A DNA stretch of 43,112 nt from a virus: positions 1-43,112 of IMG/VR virus record IMGVR_UViG_3300021410_000001; one strand, 5' to 3'. Of the stretch, positions 17,241 through 24,945 are shown piece after piece. The translations under genes were made by a program, and so were the position numbers. The notes under the pieces are model-generated. The model worked only from the letters and a program-made list of their open reading frames with translations. It searched no databases and was not told where the DNA came from. Numbering within the stretch: the first letter of the stretch is position 1; each line of letters begins with the position of its first letter.

Positions 17241-17744
17241 ATGATTCCTCAAACCCTTTCTAACACCAATCTGTTCTTGGATGGTGTGAGCTTTAACGGC
17301 GACGTGCCTTCGCTGACGCTGCCCAAGATTTCAATCAAGACCGAGGATTATCGCGGTGGCGGTATGGCCGGTGACATTGAACTGGACATGGGCCTAGAGA
17401 AGATGGAGGCCGGTTGGGTGACCAATGGCGTGCGCCGCGAATCGTTGAAGTTCTTCGGCCTGGCGGATCGCACGGCGGCCAATGCGGTATTCCGTGGCTC
17501 GTTCAAAGGATTGAAAGGCGCCACCAGCGCCGTGGTCGCGACCCTGCGCGGCGGCATCAAGGAAATCGACCCGGGCGACTGGAAGGCAGGCGACAAGGCC
17601 GAAATGAAACATCAGATGTCGGTCGTGTACTACAAGCTGGAAATCGACGGCCGTGTGATCTACGAGATCGACATGGTGAACATGGTTCGCGTCATCGATG
17701 GCGTGGATCAACTGGCCGCTGAACGCGCCGCCCTGGGGCTCTAA
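17241..17744 (+). CDS. FII: Tail tube protein FII
   Basis: 167 aa of the P2 FII tube family, with TAAGGAG before ATG. Seen are LSNTNLFLDGVSFNGDVPSLTLPKISIKTEDYRGGGMAGDIELDMGLEKMEAGW and LEIDGRVIYEIDMVNMVRVIDGVDQL. Hexamers stack inside the sheath to form the DNA channel. It is translated with sheath and gpE as one operon. Confidence 0.96.
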   Translation: MIPQTLSNTNLFLDGVSFNGDVPSLTLPKISIKTEDYRGGGMAGDIELDMGLEKMEAGWVTNGVRRESLKFFGLADRTAANAVFRGSFKGLKGATSAVVATLRGGIKEIDPGDWKAGDKAEMKHQMSVVYYKLEIDGRVIYEIDMVNMVRVIDGVDQLAAERAALGL

Positions 17745-17753
17745 GGAACGATC

Positions 17754-18056
17754 ATGACTGAGAAAGAACCGCTGCCAAGCTGGCTCAAGGAAACCGAGCA
17801 GGGCATGAGCATCACGCTCAAATACAAGGCGACCATCAACGGCATCACTGTTGACAAGCTGTCGATGCGCTCGCCGAGCGTCAGGGATACGCGCGTTGCC
17901 CGGGAATTGGCCGAGGGCGACAACGCCAAACTCGAACTGAACCTGTTTGCGAGCCTGACCGACTCCCACATCAACGATTTGGAATCGCTCACTGAGCGCG
18001 ATTACCGCCGCTTACAGGCGGGCTATTTTCGCCTGGTCAGCGAGGACGAGCTGTAA
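17754..18056 (+). CDS. E: Tail assembly chaperone gpE-like
   Basis: 100 aa, TAAGGA upstream. The N-terminal half includes SMSITLKYKATINGITVDKLSMRSPSVRDTRVARELAEGD, the pattern of phage tail-assembly chaperones of the P2 gpE type. Members carry a C-terminal extension made by ribosomal frameshift; here the +1 frame stays open across the whole 3' part and runs into the downstream E' sequence. The chaperones bind the tape measure while the tube assembles. Confidence 0.85.
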   Translation: MTEKEPLPSWLKETEQGMSITLKYKATINGITVDKLSMRSPSVRDTRVARELAEGDNAKLELNLFASLTDSHINDLESLTERDYRRLQAGYFRLVSEDEL

Positions 18057-18066
18057 CCCGCAGACC

Positions 18067-18168
18067 ATGAAACTGGCGGCCAAGCGGCTGGCGGCGGAAA
18101 CCGGGTTTTCCGCCGCCGAAATTCTGGCCATGCCGTTCAATGAAATGCTTTGGTGGCTCACGGATTGA
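18067..18168 (+). CDS. E': gpE' extension, probable frameshift product with gpE
   Basis: Encodes KLAAKRLAAETGFSAAEILAMPFNEMLWWL and is P2-E'-like in its terminal hydrophobic motif. Relative to gpE it lies in the +1 frame (or -2), not the -1 frame used in P2. The +1 frame has no stop across the last third of gpE. TTT C at 18027-18030 would let Phe-tRNA slip from UUU to UUC; the fusion would be about 137 aa, close to the P2 E+E' size of 142. Independent start at ATG 18067 has no good ribosome-binding site. Confidence 0.7.
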   Translation: MKLAAKRLAAETGFSAAEILAMPFNEMLWWLTD

Positions 18169-18192
18169 GCCCCTTTTCCGGTGGGTGGCAGT

Positions 18193-20991
18193 ATGTCGGA
18201 CAGCTTGAAAATCGGGCTTGTGATCGGTGGCGCAGTCAGTGCCACGGTCGGCAAGGCCTTCAAGGAAGTCGAGAGCAAGATGAAGGCTCTCGACGACAAG
18301 GGTGCGAAAGCGCGCATCCTGCAAAGCACCATTGGCGAAACCATCAAGCTGCGTGACCAGTGGAAACGGGCACATGATACCGGGGCGGTGGGTGCGGCCA
18401 TGCTGCTGTCACGGCTCAATGCCAACCTCTCGGCGCTCAAGGAGCAGGGGGTTCAGGTCAGCAACCTGGGCAAGGCCTACGAGGCCATGGGGCGCAAGGC
18501 CCAAGCCGCAGAGCTGAAAGCCAAAGGCCGACAGCAGATCGAGCAGGGGCGGGCCGGGGTCAAGAGGTCGGTAGGGGCGGCGGTGGCCATGACGGCAGCG
18601 GCGGCAGTTCCGACCAAAATCAGTGCGGATTACAACGCAATCATTCGTGACATCGCGATCAAGGCCGGGGTGGCCAATGCCCCGCAAGAGGCGCAGATGT
18701 CGAAAACCATCATCGATACTTCGCGGGATACGGGCATGGCCCGCAACGAAGTGGCCGAGGTGGTCAACGCGCTGGTAGGCGCGGGCATGGAGCTTAAAGA
18801 CGCCATCAGTTACGCGCCGACAGCCGCCAAGTTCGTGGTCGGTCAAGGGGCCGATGGGACCGATACGGCCAAGATGATCAATGCCCTGGGGCAGAACGCC
18901 AAGATCAGTGACCCCAAGGTGATGCAACAGGCGCTTGAGGCAATCGCCTATCAGGGCCAGGCGGGAAGCTTTGAGGCCAGCGACATGGCGCGCTGGTTCC
19001 CCGAGCTGCTGGCCAGCATGGGCAAGCTGGGCATTACCGGCATGGATTCGGTCAGCCAGTTGGGCGCAATTCTGCAAGTGCAGATGAAGACCGCAGGCAG
19101 CGCCGACGAGGCGGCCAACAACTTCAAAAACTGGGTCGAGAAAATCGGCTCCAACGACACCGTTACGGCGTACAAAAAGGCCGGGATCGATTATCAAAAG
19201 TCGATGGACACCGGGCTGCAAAAGGGCATGTCGACGGTTGAGGCCAGTTTCGCCCTGGCGCAGAAATACATCGAGAAAGTCGACCCCGAGAAGGCCAAGC
19301 AGATGGCCGAGGCGACGGCGCAGATCAGCAAGGAGGCGGACCCCGCCAAAGCCAAGGCCATGATGGCTTCGCTGGAACAGGCGTTGCGCACGGGCGATCT
19401 GTTCGCCGACATGCAGGTTAAGGCGGCGCTGACCGCTTTCATGCAGAACAAGGACTTGTACGAGACGCTGAAAAAGGATTCGCGGGAAGCGTCGGGCATT
19501 CTCGACAAGAACTTGGCCGAACGGCGCAGCGCCTCGGCGCAGATGTGGAAGGAAGTCGGGCAAAGCATGGACGACGGGCTGCGCTCGGTCGGCGATGCCA
19601 TTGCCCCGGCGACCGATGCGGTGGCGTCGAACCTGACCAGTGTCGCGCGCAGCCTGGGCGGGCTGTCTGACAGTTCGCTCAAGGTAGTGGGAGGGATCGG
19701 CGCGGCGGTCGCGGCAGCGGTCGCGCTGTATGGCGTGATCAGTTCGGTGAAGGTGGCGCGCGGCCTGATCAACATCGGGCGCGGCAGTTTGATGGGCGAT
19801 CCCAATATTCCGCAAAAGGTGATCGTGACTAACTTGTCTGCCATGGGCGGGCCGGGTGTGGGCGGTCCCGGTGCGGGGCCGGGCGCCAGTACAGAGAGCA
19901 AGAAAGGCCCGCGTAGGCGCTGGTGGCGCCGGGGCGGGGCCGACGCGCCGCCCAGCGTGCCCTTGGAGCCCGCAGCAGGCCCCAAACCGCGTATGCGAGT
20001 GTATGCCGGGGCCTCGACGCCGGAGGCGCCCAAGCGGCTGAGCGATTGGCGGCCGCCAAGCGATACGCCTCACAGTGCGATCACGGCGAAACCGTCGATC
20101 ACCTCTGTGATGCCGCTTGCGCCCGTGGCCTCGCTGGCGCCTACCGCAGGCCGTGCGGTCAGCGCTGTGCAGGCTGGAAGGATGGAGGGGCGGGGGAATG
20201 TGGCGGCGGCGCTGTTTGATGCGGCCGTTAACGCAAAGGACGTGTACGACAACGCGCAAACCCGGGACGAGAAAGCTGAGGGCTACGGCGCGGCGGCGGG
20301 AACGGCGGCGGGCACGTTGGCAGGGGCGGCAGCGGGCGCAGCCATTGGTTCGGTGGTGCCGCTTATCGGCACGGCCATCGGCGGCATGATTGGCGCCTGG
20401 CTGGGCAGTCAGGGCGGCGCTGCGCTGGGCGGCACGGTGGGCAAAGCACTGTTCGGCGGGCCGGATGAAGCCGTGGCGCAAGCCCCGTCTGAAACGGGCC
20501 AGCGCGTGGGCCCGGAAGTGCCGAGTCTGGACAGCATGAAAGTCGAACTGGAGGCGCGGCGCGAGGGCAAGGGAGCCGTTACGCATAACGATTCAACCCC
20601 GGCAGCGGCCCAACGGCCAGGATCGATGATCGAGCCGGTTCGCCCTGTGCGCATGTCGCGGCCGCTGGTACTGGCCCCGACGCAGGTCGTTACGCGTAAC
20701 GAGCCTCAACCCCCGACGCTGGCTATGGGGGACGTGGCCAAGGCACTGGCGGCAGCGCCGATGCCTGCGGTGCCGCCGCTGCTGGCCAAGCCGGAGCCGG
20801 TGGCCAAGCCTTCGCCTGCGAAGATCGAGCAGAAGGTTGAGATCCATGCGCCGCTGACCATCACGGTACAGGGGGACGTCAAAGACCCCCGGCAGTTGGC
20901 GCAAGAGCTGCAACCGTACCTGCAACAACAACAGCGCGACATCGCGAGCCAGTTGGAACGCTCACGGCTCTACGATGACCCGCACATCTGA
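18193..20991 (+). CDS. T: Tail tape measure protein T
   Basis: 932 aa from ATG 18193; GTG 18181 is a poorer start and GGTGGGTGG precedes. Residues about 10-110 are alpha-helical (ALDDKGAKARILQSTIGETIKLRDQWKRA). The central region (AKMINALGQNAKISDPKVMQQALEAIAYQGQAGSFEASDMARWFPELLASMGKLGI) is the phage tape-measure domain. Hydrophobic segments lie near 497-517, and a Gly-zipper stretch near 702-755 (GTLAGAAAGAAIGSVVPLIGT). The C-terminus is Pro-rich and helical. Its length should set tail length. It carries two dispersed palindromes at 20577-20590 and 20688-20701. Confidence 0.95.
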   Translation: MSDSLKIGLVIGGAVSATVGKAFKEVESKMKALDDKGAKARILQSTIGETIKLRDQWKRAHDTGAVGAAMLLSRLNANLSALKEQGVQVSNLGKAYEAMGRKAQAAELKAKGRQQIEQGRAGVKRSVGAAVAMTAAAAVPTKISADYNAIIRDIAIKAGVANAPQEAQMSKTIIDTSRDTGMARNEVAEVVNALVGAGMELKDAISYAPTAAKFVVGQGADGTDTAKMINALGQNAKISDPKVMQQALEAIAYQGQAGSFEASDMARWFPELLASMGKLGITGMDSVSQLGAILQVQMKTAGSADEAANNFKNWVEKIGSNDTVTAYKKAGIDYQKSMDTGLQKGMSTVEASFALAQKYIEKVDPEKAKQMAEATAQISKEADPAKAKAMMASLEQALRTGDLFADMQVKAALTAFMQNKDLYETLKKDSREASGILDKNLAERRSASAQMWKEVGQSMDDGLRSVGDAIAPATDAVASNLTSVARSLGGLSDSSLKVVGGIGAAVAAAVALYGVISSVKVARGLINIGRGSLMGDPNIPQKVIVTNLSAMGGPGVGGPGAGPGASTESKKGPRRRWWRRGGADAPPSVPLEPAAGPKPRMRVYAGASTPEAPKRLSDWRPPSDTPHSAITAKPSITSVMPLAPVASLAPTAGRAVSAVQAGRMEGRGNVAAALFDAAVNAKDVYDNAQTRDEKAEGYGAAAGTAAGTLAGAAAGAAIGSVVPLIGTAIGGMIGAWLGSQGGAALGGTVGKALFGGPDEAVAQAPSETGQRVGPEVPSLDSMKVELEARREGKGAVTHNDSTPAAAQRPGSMIEPVRPVRMSRPLVLAPTQVVTRNEPQPPTLAMGDVAKALAAAPMPAVPPLLAKPEPVAKPSPAKIEQKVEIHAPLTITVQGDVKDPRQLAQELQPYLQQQQRDIASQLERSRLYDDPHI
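20688..20701. repeat. Dispersed palindrome CGTTACGCGTAACG (perfect copy)
   Basis: A perfect palindrome within the tape-measure gene; the variant CGTTACGCATAACG is at 20577-20590, 111 bp upstream (start to start). Both encode VTR/ITH-like codons in a low-constraint Pro-rich tail. Confidence 0.8.
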
Positions 20992-21002
20992 GAGGGGTTT
21001 TG

Positions 21003-21848
21003 ATGGCCTACATGGAACAGATGCAGTCCGGGCTGAAATACCTCGCGACCGCAGGGGAAACGGGGCGGCGCAGCCTGGATGGCATGCTGTCCCCGGTCAA
21101 CGGGGCAATCAGCGAAATCAGCGGCGCTGCTGCCGAGCTGGAGGGCGTGCCCTTTGTCGGCTCCGCCATCGGCGCCAAGTTGCAACGGGTCATGCGTGGC
21201 ATCAACGCCGCGCAGGCCAAAGCCGGTGCGGTGGTGGCCACTTACAGCCGCGTTTCCCGGGCTGTTTCCGGGATTGACGAGCGACTGGGGACGCTCAAGC
21301 AGCAGGCCGCCCGGGCCAGCGCCGCGATCAACAAGGTGGCAGGCAATATCAGTCCGTCGCTGGCCAACGTGGTGCCCACGGCCGCGTTCGCCCAGGACAA
21401 GACCCCTGCCGTCGAAGCGGTGACGGCGTTTGCCCATCTGATGGTGATGCAGCCGCTGACCTCGGGCGCCGAGGCCTTTTATTTCAACCTTGAAACGGCC
21501 GCCTTCGACGAGCTGAGCCGGTCCAGCGAATTCCGCTGGGCCTCTCAGGAGCGTCTGACGCGCCGTCCGGCCCAGCAGGCCGTTGGCATGGGCGAGGATA
21601 CATTAACCCTCAAGGGCACCATTTACCCGGGCTTTAAGGGCGGAATCAAGCAACTTAATACCCTGCGCAGCATTGCGGGCCGCCTGGTGCCACTGGCCCT
21701 GACCACGGGCTATGGCGAGGTGCTGGGCAGTTGGTGCCTGAAAAAGATCAGTGAGGAACAGGGCGCCTTGATGCAGGGCGGTATCCCTCGCAAGCAGGGC
21801 TTCACTTTGGAGTTTGTGCGTTATGGCGACGATCTGCAGAACGTCTGA
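21003..21848 (+). CDS. U: Tail protein U with long N-terminal extension
   Basis: 281 aa from ATG 21003 (AGAGGGG upstream). Residues about 145-281 are the P2 gpU-type domain (HLMVMQPLTSGAEAFYFNLETAAFDELSRSSEFRWASQERLTRRPAQQAVG, then GEDTLTLKGTIYPGFKGG and PLALTTGYGEVLGSW). U caps the tail at the baseplate-distal end in P2. The first 140 residues, Ala/Gly-rich and helical, have no place in a normal ~150-aa gpU and resemble tape-measure-like sequence, so this appears to be a fusion. Its 3' end overlaps X. Confidence 0.85.
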   Translation: MAYMEQMQSGLKYLATAGETGRRSLDGMLSPVNGAISEISGAAAELEGVPFVGSAIGAKLQRVMRGINAAQAKAGAVVATYSRVSRAVSGIDERLGTLKQQAARASAAINKVAGNISPSLANVVPTAAFAQDKTPAVEAVTAFAHLMVMQPLTSGAEAFYFNLETAAFDELSRSSEFRWASQERLTRRPAQQAVGMGEDTLTLKGTIYPGFKGGIKQLNTLRSIAGRLVPLALTTGYGEVLGSWCLKKISEEQGALMQGGIPRKQGFTLEFVRYGDDLQNV

Positions 21849-22029
21849 TGGGGATCTGCTGGATACCCTCTGTTTCAACTATTACGGCCACCTGAACGGC
21901 ACGGTTGAGGCCGTGCTGGATGCCAACCAAGGCTTATCCGCCGAGGTACAACCCTACCGCGCGGGTGTGCTGATCAAACTGCCGGATCTGCCCGAGGCGA
22001 CCGATGAAGCGGTAATGCTGTGGGACTGA
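21823..22029 (+). CDS. X: Tail protein X (LysM-like)
   Basis: 68 aa from ATG 21823, inside the U end. RTSDGDLLDTLCFNYYG, then TVEAVLDANQGLS and PYRAGVLIKLPDLPEA, fit the P2 gpX LysM-like fold. It binds the spike or the hub through the cell wall-like module. The overlap with U is the usual P2 arrangement. Confidence 0.93.
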   Translation: MATICRTSDGDLLDTLCFNYYGHLNGTVEAVLDANQGLSAEVQPYRAGVLIKLPDLPEATDEAVMLWD

Positions 22030-22061
22030 TGGCGAACCGCTGAACACAGGATTCAACCAAG

Positions 22062-22082
22062 GCCCCGCACTGCGGGGCTTTT
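22062..22082 (+). terminator. Rho-independent terminator after X
   Basis: GCCCCGC, loop ACT, GCGGGGC, then four T. The surrounding sequence (GGGGCTTTTGCATTTCTG) is repeated at 23185-23213 after gene D. Confidence 0.8.
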
Positions 22083-22103
22083 GCATTTCTGGAGAGCTGA
22101 TTC

Positions 22104-23147
22104 ATGAAACCGGTGTTTCGCGTCATTGCCGACCGCAAGGACATCACGGCCCTTATCAACGACCGGTTGCTATTGCTGCGCACCACCGACAAGCCCGGCA
22201 TGGATTCCGATGAGTTCGAGCTGCGCATTGATGATCGTGACGGCGCCGTGGCACTGCCTGCCCGGGGCGCAGATATTGAAATCTTCATGGGCTATGAGGG
22301 GGCGAAACTGGCGCGCATCGGATTGTATGTCGTCGATGAGGTGGAGTGGAGCGGCCCGCCCGACACCATCGTGATTCGGGGCAAGGCCAGCGACTTTCGC
22401 GGCAGCGGCAAGACCACCCGCAGCGGCAGTTGGGAGGACGTGCCGCTGTCGCGCATTGTCAGCGACATTGCCCAGCGCAACGGCTGGAAACCGGTCTGTG
22501 ACGTAGCGACGAAGGTGCCCCGGGTCGATCAGTTGAACGAGTCGGACTACAACTTCATCACGCGCCTGGCCAGAAAACACGACTGCACGGCAAAGCTGGC
22601 CGATGGCAAGTTGATCGTCAAGCCGCGTCAGGAAGGTCAGACAGCGTCGGGGCGGGCGCTGGGCGCGGTCACGCTCACGCCCAAAGATGTGAGCCGCAAG
22701 CAGTTCCGGCTTGGCGATCACAGCACCCATAAGGCGGTGGCCACCAAGCATCAGGACAAGAAAACCGGCAAATTGCAGGTCGTCACGCTGGCGAACGACG
22801 ACGCGCCGGACGGCCTGCCGCCCGTGCATACCGACCGGCACATTCACCCGAACAAGAGCGCTGCCGAGCAGGCGGCCAAGGCCCGGCTGGCGGCGTTCAA
22901 TCGCTCGACGGCCGCCGTGCGGCTGGAAATGCCGGGGCGTACCGACCTGTTCGCCGAGCGCTTGATTATCGCGTCTGGCTTCAAGCCTGGACTTGATGGC
23001 GAATACCTGGTGGATATGACCGAACAGGTGTTCACCCAGGCGGGCTGGTCGACCACCGTCGAATGTAACGGTGGCAAAAAAGGTAAGGCCAAAGCCAAAG
23101 GCAAAAAGAAAAAGCCCCAAAAGGAAGTCAAGGTAGTTCAGCTTTAA
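22104..23147 (+). CDS. D: Baseplate hub protein D (late control D)
   Basis: 347 aa of the P2 gpD family. The N-terminus (RVIADRKDITALINDRLLLLRTTDKPGMDSDEFELRIDDRDGAVALPARGA) and GKASDFRGSGKTTRSGSWEDVPLSRIVSDIAQRNGW are hallmarks. D forms the trimeric hub that joins tube and spike V. The C-terminal Lys-rich stretch (KKGKAKAKGKKKKPQKEVK) is unusual and would be exposed. It follows X with a terminator between. Confidence 0.95.
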   Translation: MKPVFRVIADRKDITALINDRLLLLRTTDKPGMDSDEFELRIDDRDGAVALPARGADIEIFMGYEGAKLARIGLYVVDEVEWSGPPDTIVIRGKASDFRGSGKTTRSGSWEDVPLSRIVSDIAQRNGWKPVCDVATKVPRVDQLNESDYNFITRLARKHDCTAKLADGKLIVKPRQEGQTASGRALGAVTLTPKDVSRKQFRLGDHSTHKAVATKHQDKKTGKLQVVTLANDDAPDGLPPVHTDRHIHPNKSAAEQAAKARLAAFNRSTAAVRLEMPGRTDLFAERLIIASGFKPGLDGEYLVDMTEQVFTQAGWSTTVECNGGKKGKAKAKGKKKKPQKEVKVVQL

Positions 23148-23184
23148 CCGAGGCGGTCGATTCCGGCCGCCGCTCACCCCCAAG

Positions 23185-23205
23185 GCCCCGCAATGCGGGG
23201 CTTTT
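23185..23205 (+). terminator. Rho-independent terminator before endolysin
   Basis: GCCCCGC, AAT, GCGGGGC and T4, nearly identical to the one at 22062. Confidence 0.8.
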
Positions 23206-23240
23206 GCATTTCTGAACGCTCACAATCTGGAAAACCACCG

Positions 23241-23900
23241 ATGCCAATCACCGAGCAGCAATTGCTGATCATCCTGCCCAATGCCCGCCCTGTTGCGGGC
23301 ATTTTTGTGCCTGCCCTTAACCGGGCGATGGCGCGCTACGAGATCAATACGCCCGAACGCCAAGCGGCATTTCTCGCGCAAGTGGGGCATGAGTCGAGCC
23401 AGCTTCGCAAGCTGACCGAGGATCTGTATTACCGCGACCCCGAGCGTGTGGCCAGGCTGTTCAAGTATGGCTTTGACCTGAACCACAACGGGGTCGTCGA
23501 CCCGGCCGAGATCGAGTTTGCCAAGGGCTACACCTGCAACCCGCAAAGGCTGGCAAACCGAGCTTATGGCGGGCGTTACGGTAACGGCGGCGAGGCATCG
23601 GGGGACGGCTGGCGCTACCGAGGCCGGGGGCTGATCGGCATTACCTTTCGCGACGGTTACCGCGTCGCCGGCATGGCCATGGGGTTGCCCTTGATCGAAC
23701 AGCCCGAGCTGCTGGAACAGCCGGAGTACGCGGCCTTTTCGGCGGCCTGGTTCTGGTGGGATCGAGGCCTGAACGGGCTGGCGGACGCGGGCCTGTTCGA
23801 CCGCATCAGCCGCATCGTCAACGGCGGCGGCAACGGTGCCCAGGAGCGGCGCGATCTGTGGAAGCTGGCCAAGGGGGTGCTATGTCCGTCCTCGATCTGA
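23241..23900 (+). CDS. Endolysin, GH19 chitinase-like
   Basis: 219 aa from ATG 23241. The motifs are those of glycoside hydrolase family 19 endolysins: RQAAFLAQVGHESSQL (catalytic Glu), YGGRYGNGGEASGDGWRYRGRGLIGITFRDGY, then AAFSAAWFWWDRGLNGLADAG and RISRIVNGG. It would cut peptidoglycan glycan strands. No signal peptide is seen, so it relies on the holin. An insertion at about residues 78-90, DLNHNGVVDPAEIE, is a perfect EF-hand calcium loop. Rz overlaps its 3' end. Confidence 0.93.
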   Translation: MPITEQQLLIILPNARPVAGIFVPALNRAMARYEINTPERQAAFLAQVGHESSQLRKLTEDLYYRDPERVARLFKYGFDLNHNGVVDPAEIEFAKGYTCNPQRLANRAYGGRYGNGGEASGDGWRYRGRGLIGITFRDGYRVAGMAMGLPLIEQPELLEQPEYAAFSAAWFWWDRGLNGLADAGLFDRISRIVNGGGNGAQERRDLWKLAKGVLCPSSI

Positions 23901-24451
23901 TTCCGACACCCTGGCGCATTGGTTTGGCGGCGCTTGCACTTTCAGCACTTGCGATATTTTTTTTCAAGATCGGTGGATCTTGGGAAGCCGGTCGTTATGT
24001 TGAAGAGAAGGCCAAGGCAGCGCGGCAGCGAGACGAGCAGATGGGCCGGGTTCTGGCCGATCTGCGCGGCGCGCAGGAGAAAGGCCGTCTGCTCGCGCTG
24101 CGGGTGCAGGCCAATGACGAAACGCATCAGAAGGAATTAAGCAGTGTTCAACAAAACCAGAAGCGTCTTGCCAGTCGTTTGGCTACTTCTGAGCTGCGGC
24201 TGTCGGTCGTACTCGCCGCCACCGGCCATTCCGCCAGTGGTGAGCAACTGCCAGCCGCTGCCAGCACCGTCGGCGTGGTTCATGCAGGAACGCGCGCCGA
24301 ACTTGACCCAGCGTTTGCTCAACGAGTTGTCGCCATCGCCGGAGACGGCGACGAAGGCCTCACCGCCCTCGCCGCTTGTCAGGGCTATGTGAAAGAAATC
24401 CTTGGCGCCAATCAATATTTCCCGGGATCGACCGATAGCGATTCACCGTAA
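23882..24451 (+). CDS. Rz: Inner-membrane spanin Rz
   Basis: 189 aa from ATG 23882, overlapping the endolysin end by 19 bases. One N-terminal membrane helix (RIGLAALALSALAIFFFKIGG) is followed by a long charged coiled-coil (EEKAKAARQRDEQMGRVLADLRGAQEKGRLLALRVQ) and a soluble C-terminal part. This is the i-spanin layout. It bridges to Rz1 to fuse inner and outer membranes. Rz1 lies wholly inside it in another frame. Confidence 0.9.
   Translation: MSVLDLIPTPWRIGLAALALSALAIFFFKIGGSWEAGRYVEEKAKAARQRDEQMGRVLADLRGAQEKGRLLALRVQANDETHQKELSSVQQNQKRLASRLATSELRLSVVLAATGHSASGEQLPAAASTVGVVHAGTRAELDPAFAQRVVAIAGDGDEGLTALAACQGYVKEILGANQYFPGSTDSDSP
24144..24392 (+). CDS. Rz1: Outer-membrane spanin lipoprotein Rz1
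   Basis: 82 aa starting at GTG 24144, nested in Rz in the +1 frame. It has a signal peptide with a lipobox (WLLLSC-GC, lipidated Cys18) and a Pro-rich mature part (SPPPAIPPVVSNCQPLPAP), both standard for Rz1. The nested arrangement is the classic lambdoid embedded pair. Confidence 0.9.
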   Translation: MFNKTRSVLPVVWLLLSCGCRSYSPPPAIPPVVSNCQPLPAPSAWFMQERAPNLTQRLLNELSPSPETATKASPPSPLVRAM

Positions 24452-24497
24452 CGCGGGGGCCCTAGCAGGGCCTTGGCGGAAAATGGCGGCAAGCCAC

Positions 24498-24517
24498 TAC
24501 TGTTTATCTATCCAGTA
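24498..24517. promoter_or_regulatory. Probable LexA (SOS) box
   Basis: TACTGTTTATCTATCCAGTA fits the LexA consensus TACTGT-N8-ACAGTA with one mismatch in the right half (CCAG for ACAG). It lies upstream of the 60-aa gene and the rep region, after the spanin block. The expected effect is SOS-responsive control of the 24575 gene or the rep operon. Confidence 0.5.
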
Positions 24518-24521
24518 TTAG

Positions 24522-24541
24522 GAGATTCTATATAGAATCTC
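24522..24541. promoter_or_regulatory. 20-bp perfect palindrome
   Basis: GAGATTCTATATAGAATCTC is self-complementary over its full length and lies 34 bp before the 24575 start codon, right after the LexA-like box. It is AT-rich in the centre, so it could be an operator overlapping a -10 element (TATATA). It is not part of a coding region. Confidence 0.6.
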
Positions 24542-24574
24542 TCCACTGAATTTGCTGTAGGAAGGGAACACCTG

Positions 24575-24757
24575 ATGTCGCAACCGCACCCCGTAAATCC
24601 TTTGATCAAAAATGACCAAGCGTCTACTATCGACGCGATTTCGCATTTCGTTGAGTTCATGTGCATTCAGAAGGCGAACGACGACGAAGCCCACCCCGGC
24701 GAGGTGCTACAGCTTGAAGTGCTGCGGCAAGCCGTGCTGACGCTGAAAATCGTGTAA
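24575..24757 (+). CDS. Small acidic protein upstream of rep
   Basis: 60 aa with a good ribosome-binding site (GGAAGGGAA). The sequence (ASTIDAISHFVEFMCIQKANDDEAHPGEVLQLEVLRQAVLTLKIV) is acidic and helical, without a recognised domain. It lies between the SOS-like box with the adjacent palindrome and the rep leader. It could be a copy-control or early regulatory protein, by position only. Its stop codon lies in the GTGTA part of an operator cluster. Confidence 0.6.
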   Translation: MSQPHPVNPLIKNDQASTIDAISHFVEFMCIQKANDDEAHPGEVLQLEVLRQAVLTLKIV

Positions 24758-24773
24758 AAATACACTAAGTGTG
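24752..24773. promoter_or_regulatory. Operator cluster with TACAC/GTGT half-sites
   Basis: GTGTA (24752-24756), AAAA, TACAC (24761-24765), TAA, GTGTG (24769-24773). The TACAC-N3-GTGTG unit has the same shape as the one at 42847-42859 before the late promoter and resembles the TA operator at 31548-31566. It sits at the start of the rep leader. Confidence 0.5.
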
Positions 24774-24865
24774 GACGAGTGGAGGCGGGCGCGATATTCT
24801 GAGCGCCGCTAGCCCGAAGGGCTAAGCAATTAGAAGAAAACAGAATTTGGATTTTTGGCAGGCTT

Positions 24866-24945
24866 AAAAAAGAAAACCCCCGGCCTTGGCGGGCTGGGGG
24901 CTTCTGGTGATCAGCACTAAAAAGGCTTCTCGACCGGGCAGGTAG
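24866..24945 (-). ncRNA. Putative antisense copy-control RNA of rep
   Basis: On the minus strand the region reads as a short transcription unit. A GC stem (GGGGG 24896-24900 with CCCCC 24877-24881) followed on the minus strand by TTTTCTTTTTT is a good terminator at 24866-24900. A weak -35 TTGCTT and -10 TAGACT pair 17 bases apart lies just above 24945 on the minus strand. The RNA would be about 75-80 nt and complementary to the large leader hairpin, as in IncFII and IncI plasmids. Promoter assignment is weak; the terminator and hairpin are clear. Confidence 0.55.

Noticed and set aside
18409-20586. 725-codon minus-strand ORF under the tape measure
   Set aside because: Shadow of the GC-rich tape measure gene; Arg/His-rich composition and no start context.
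24522-24541. Protelomerase (telRL) target like N15
   Set aside because: The palindrome is only 20 bp and the encoded recombinase has an integrase-type layout, not a protelomerase; the contig closes as a circle.
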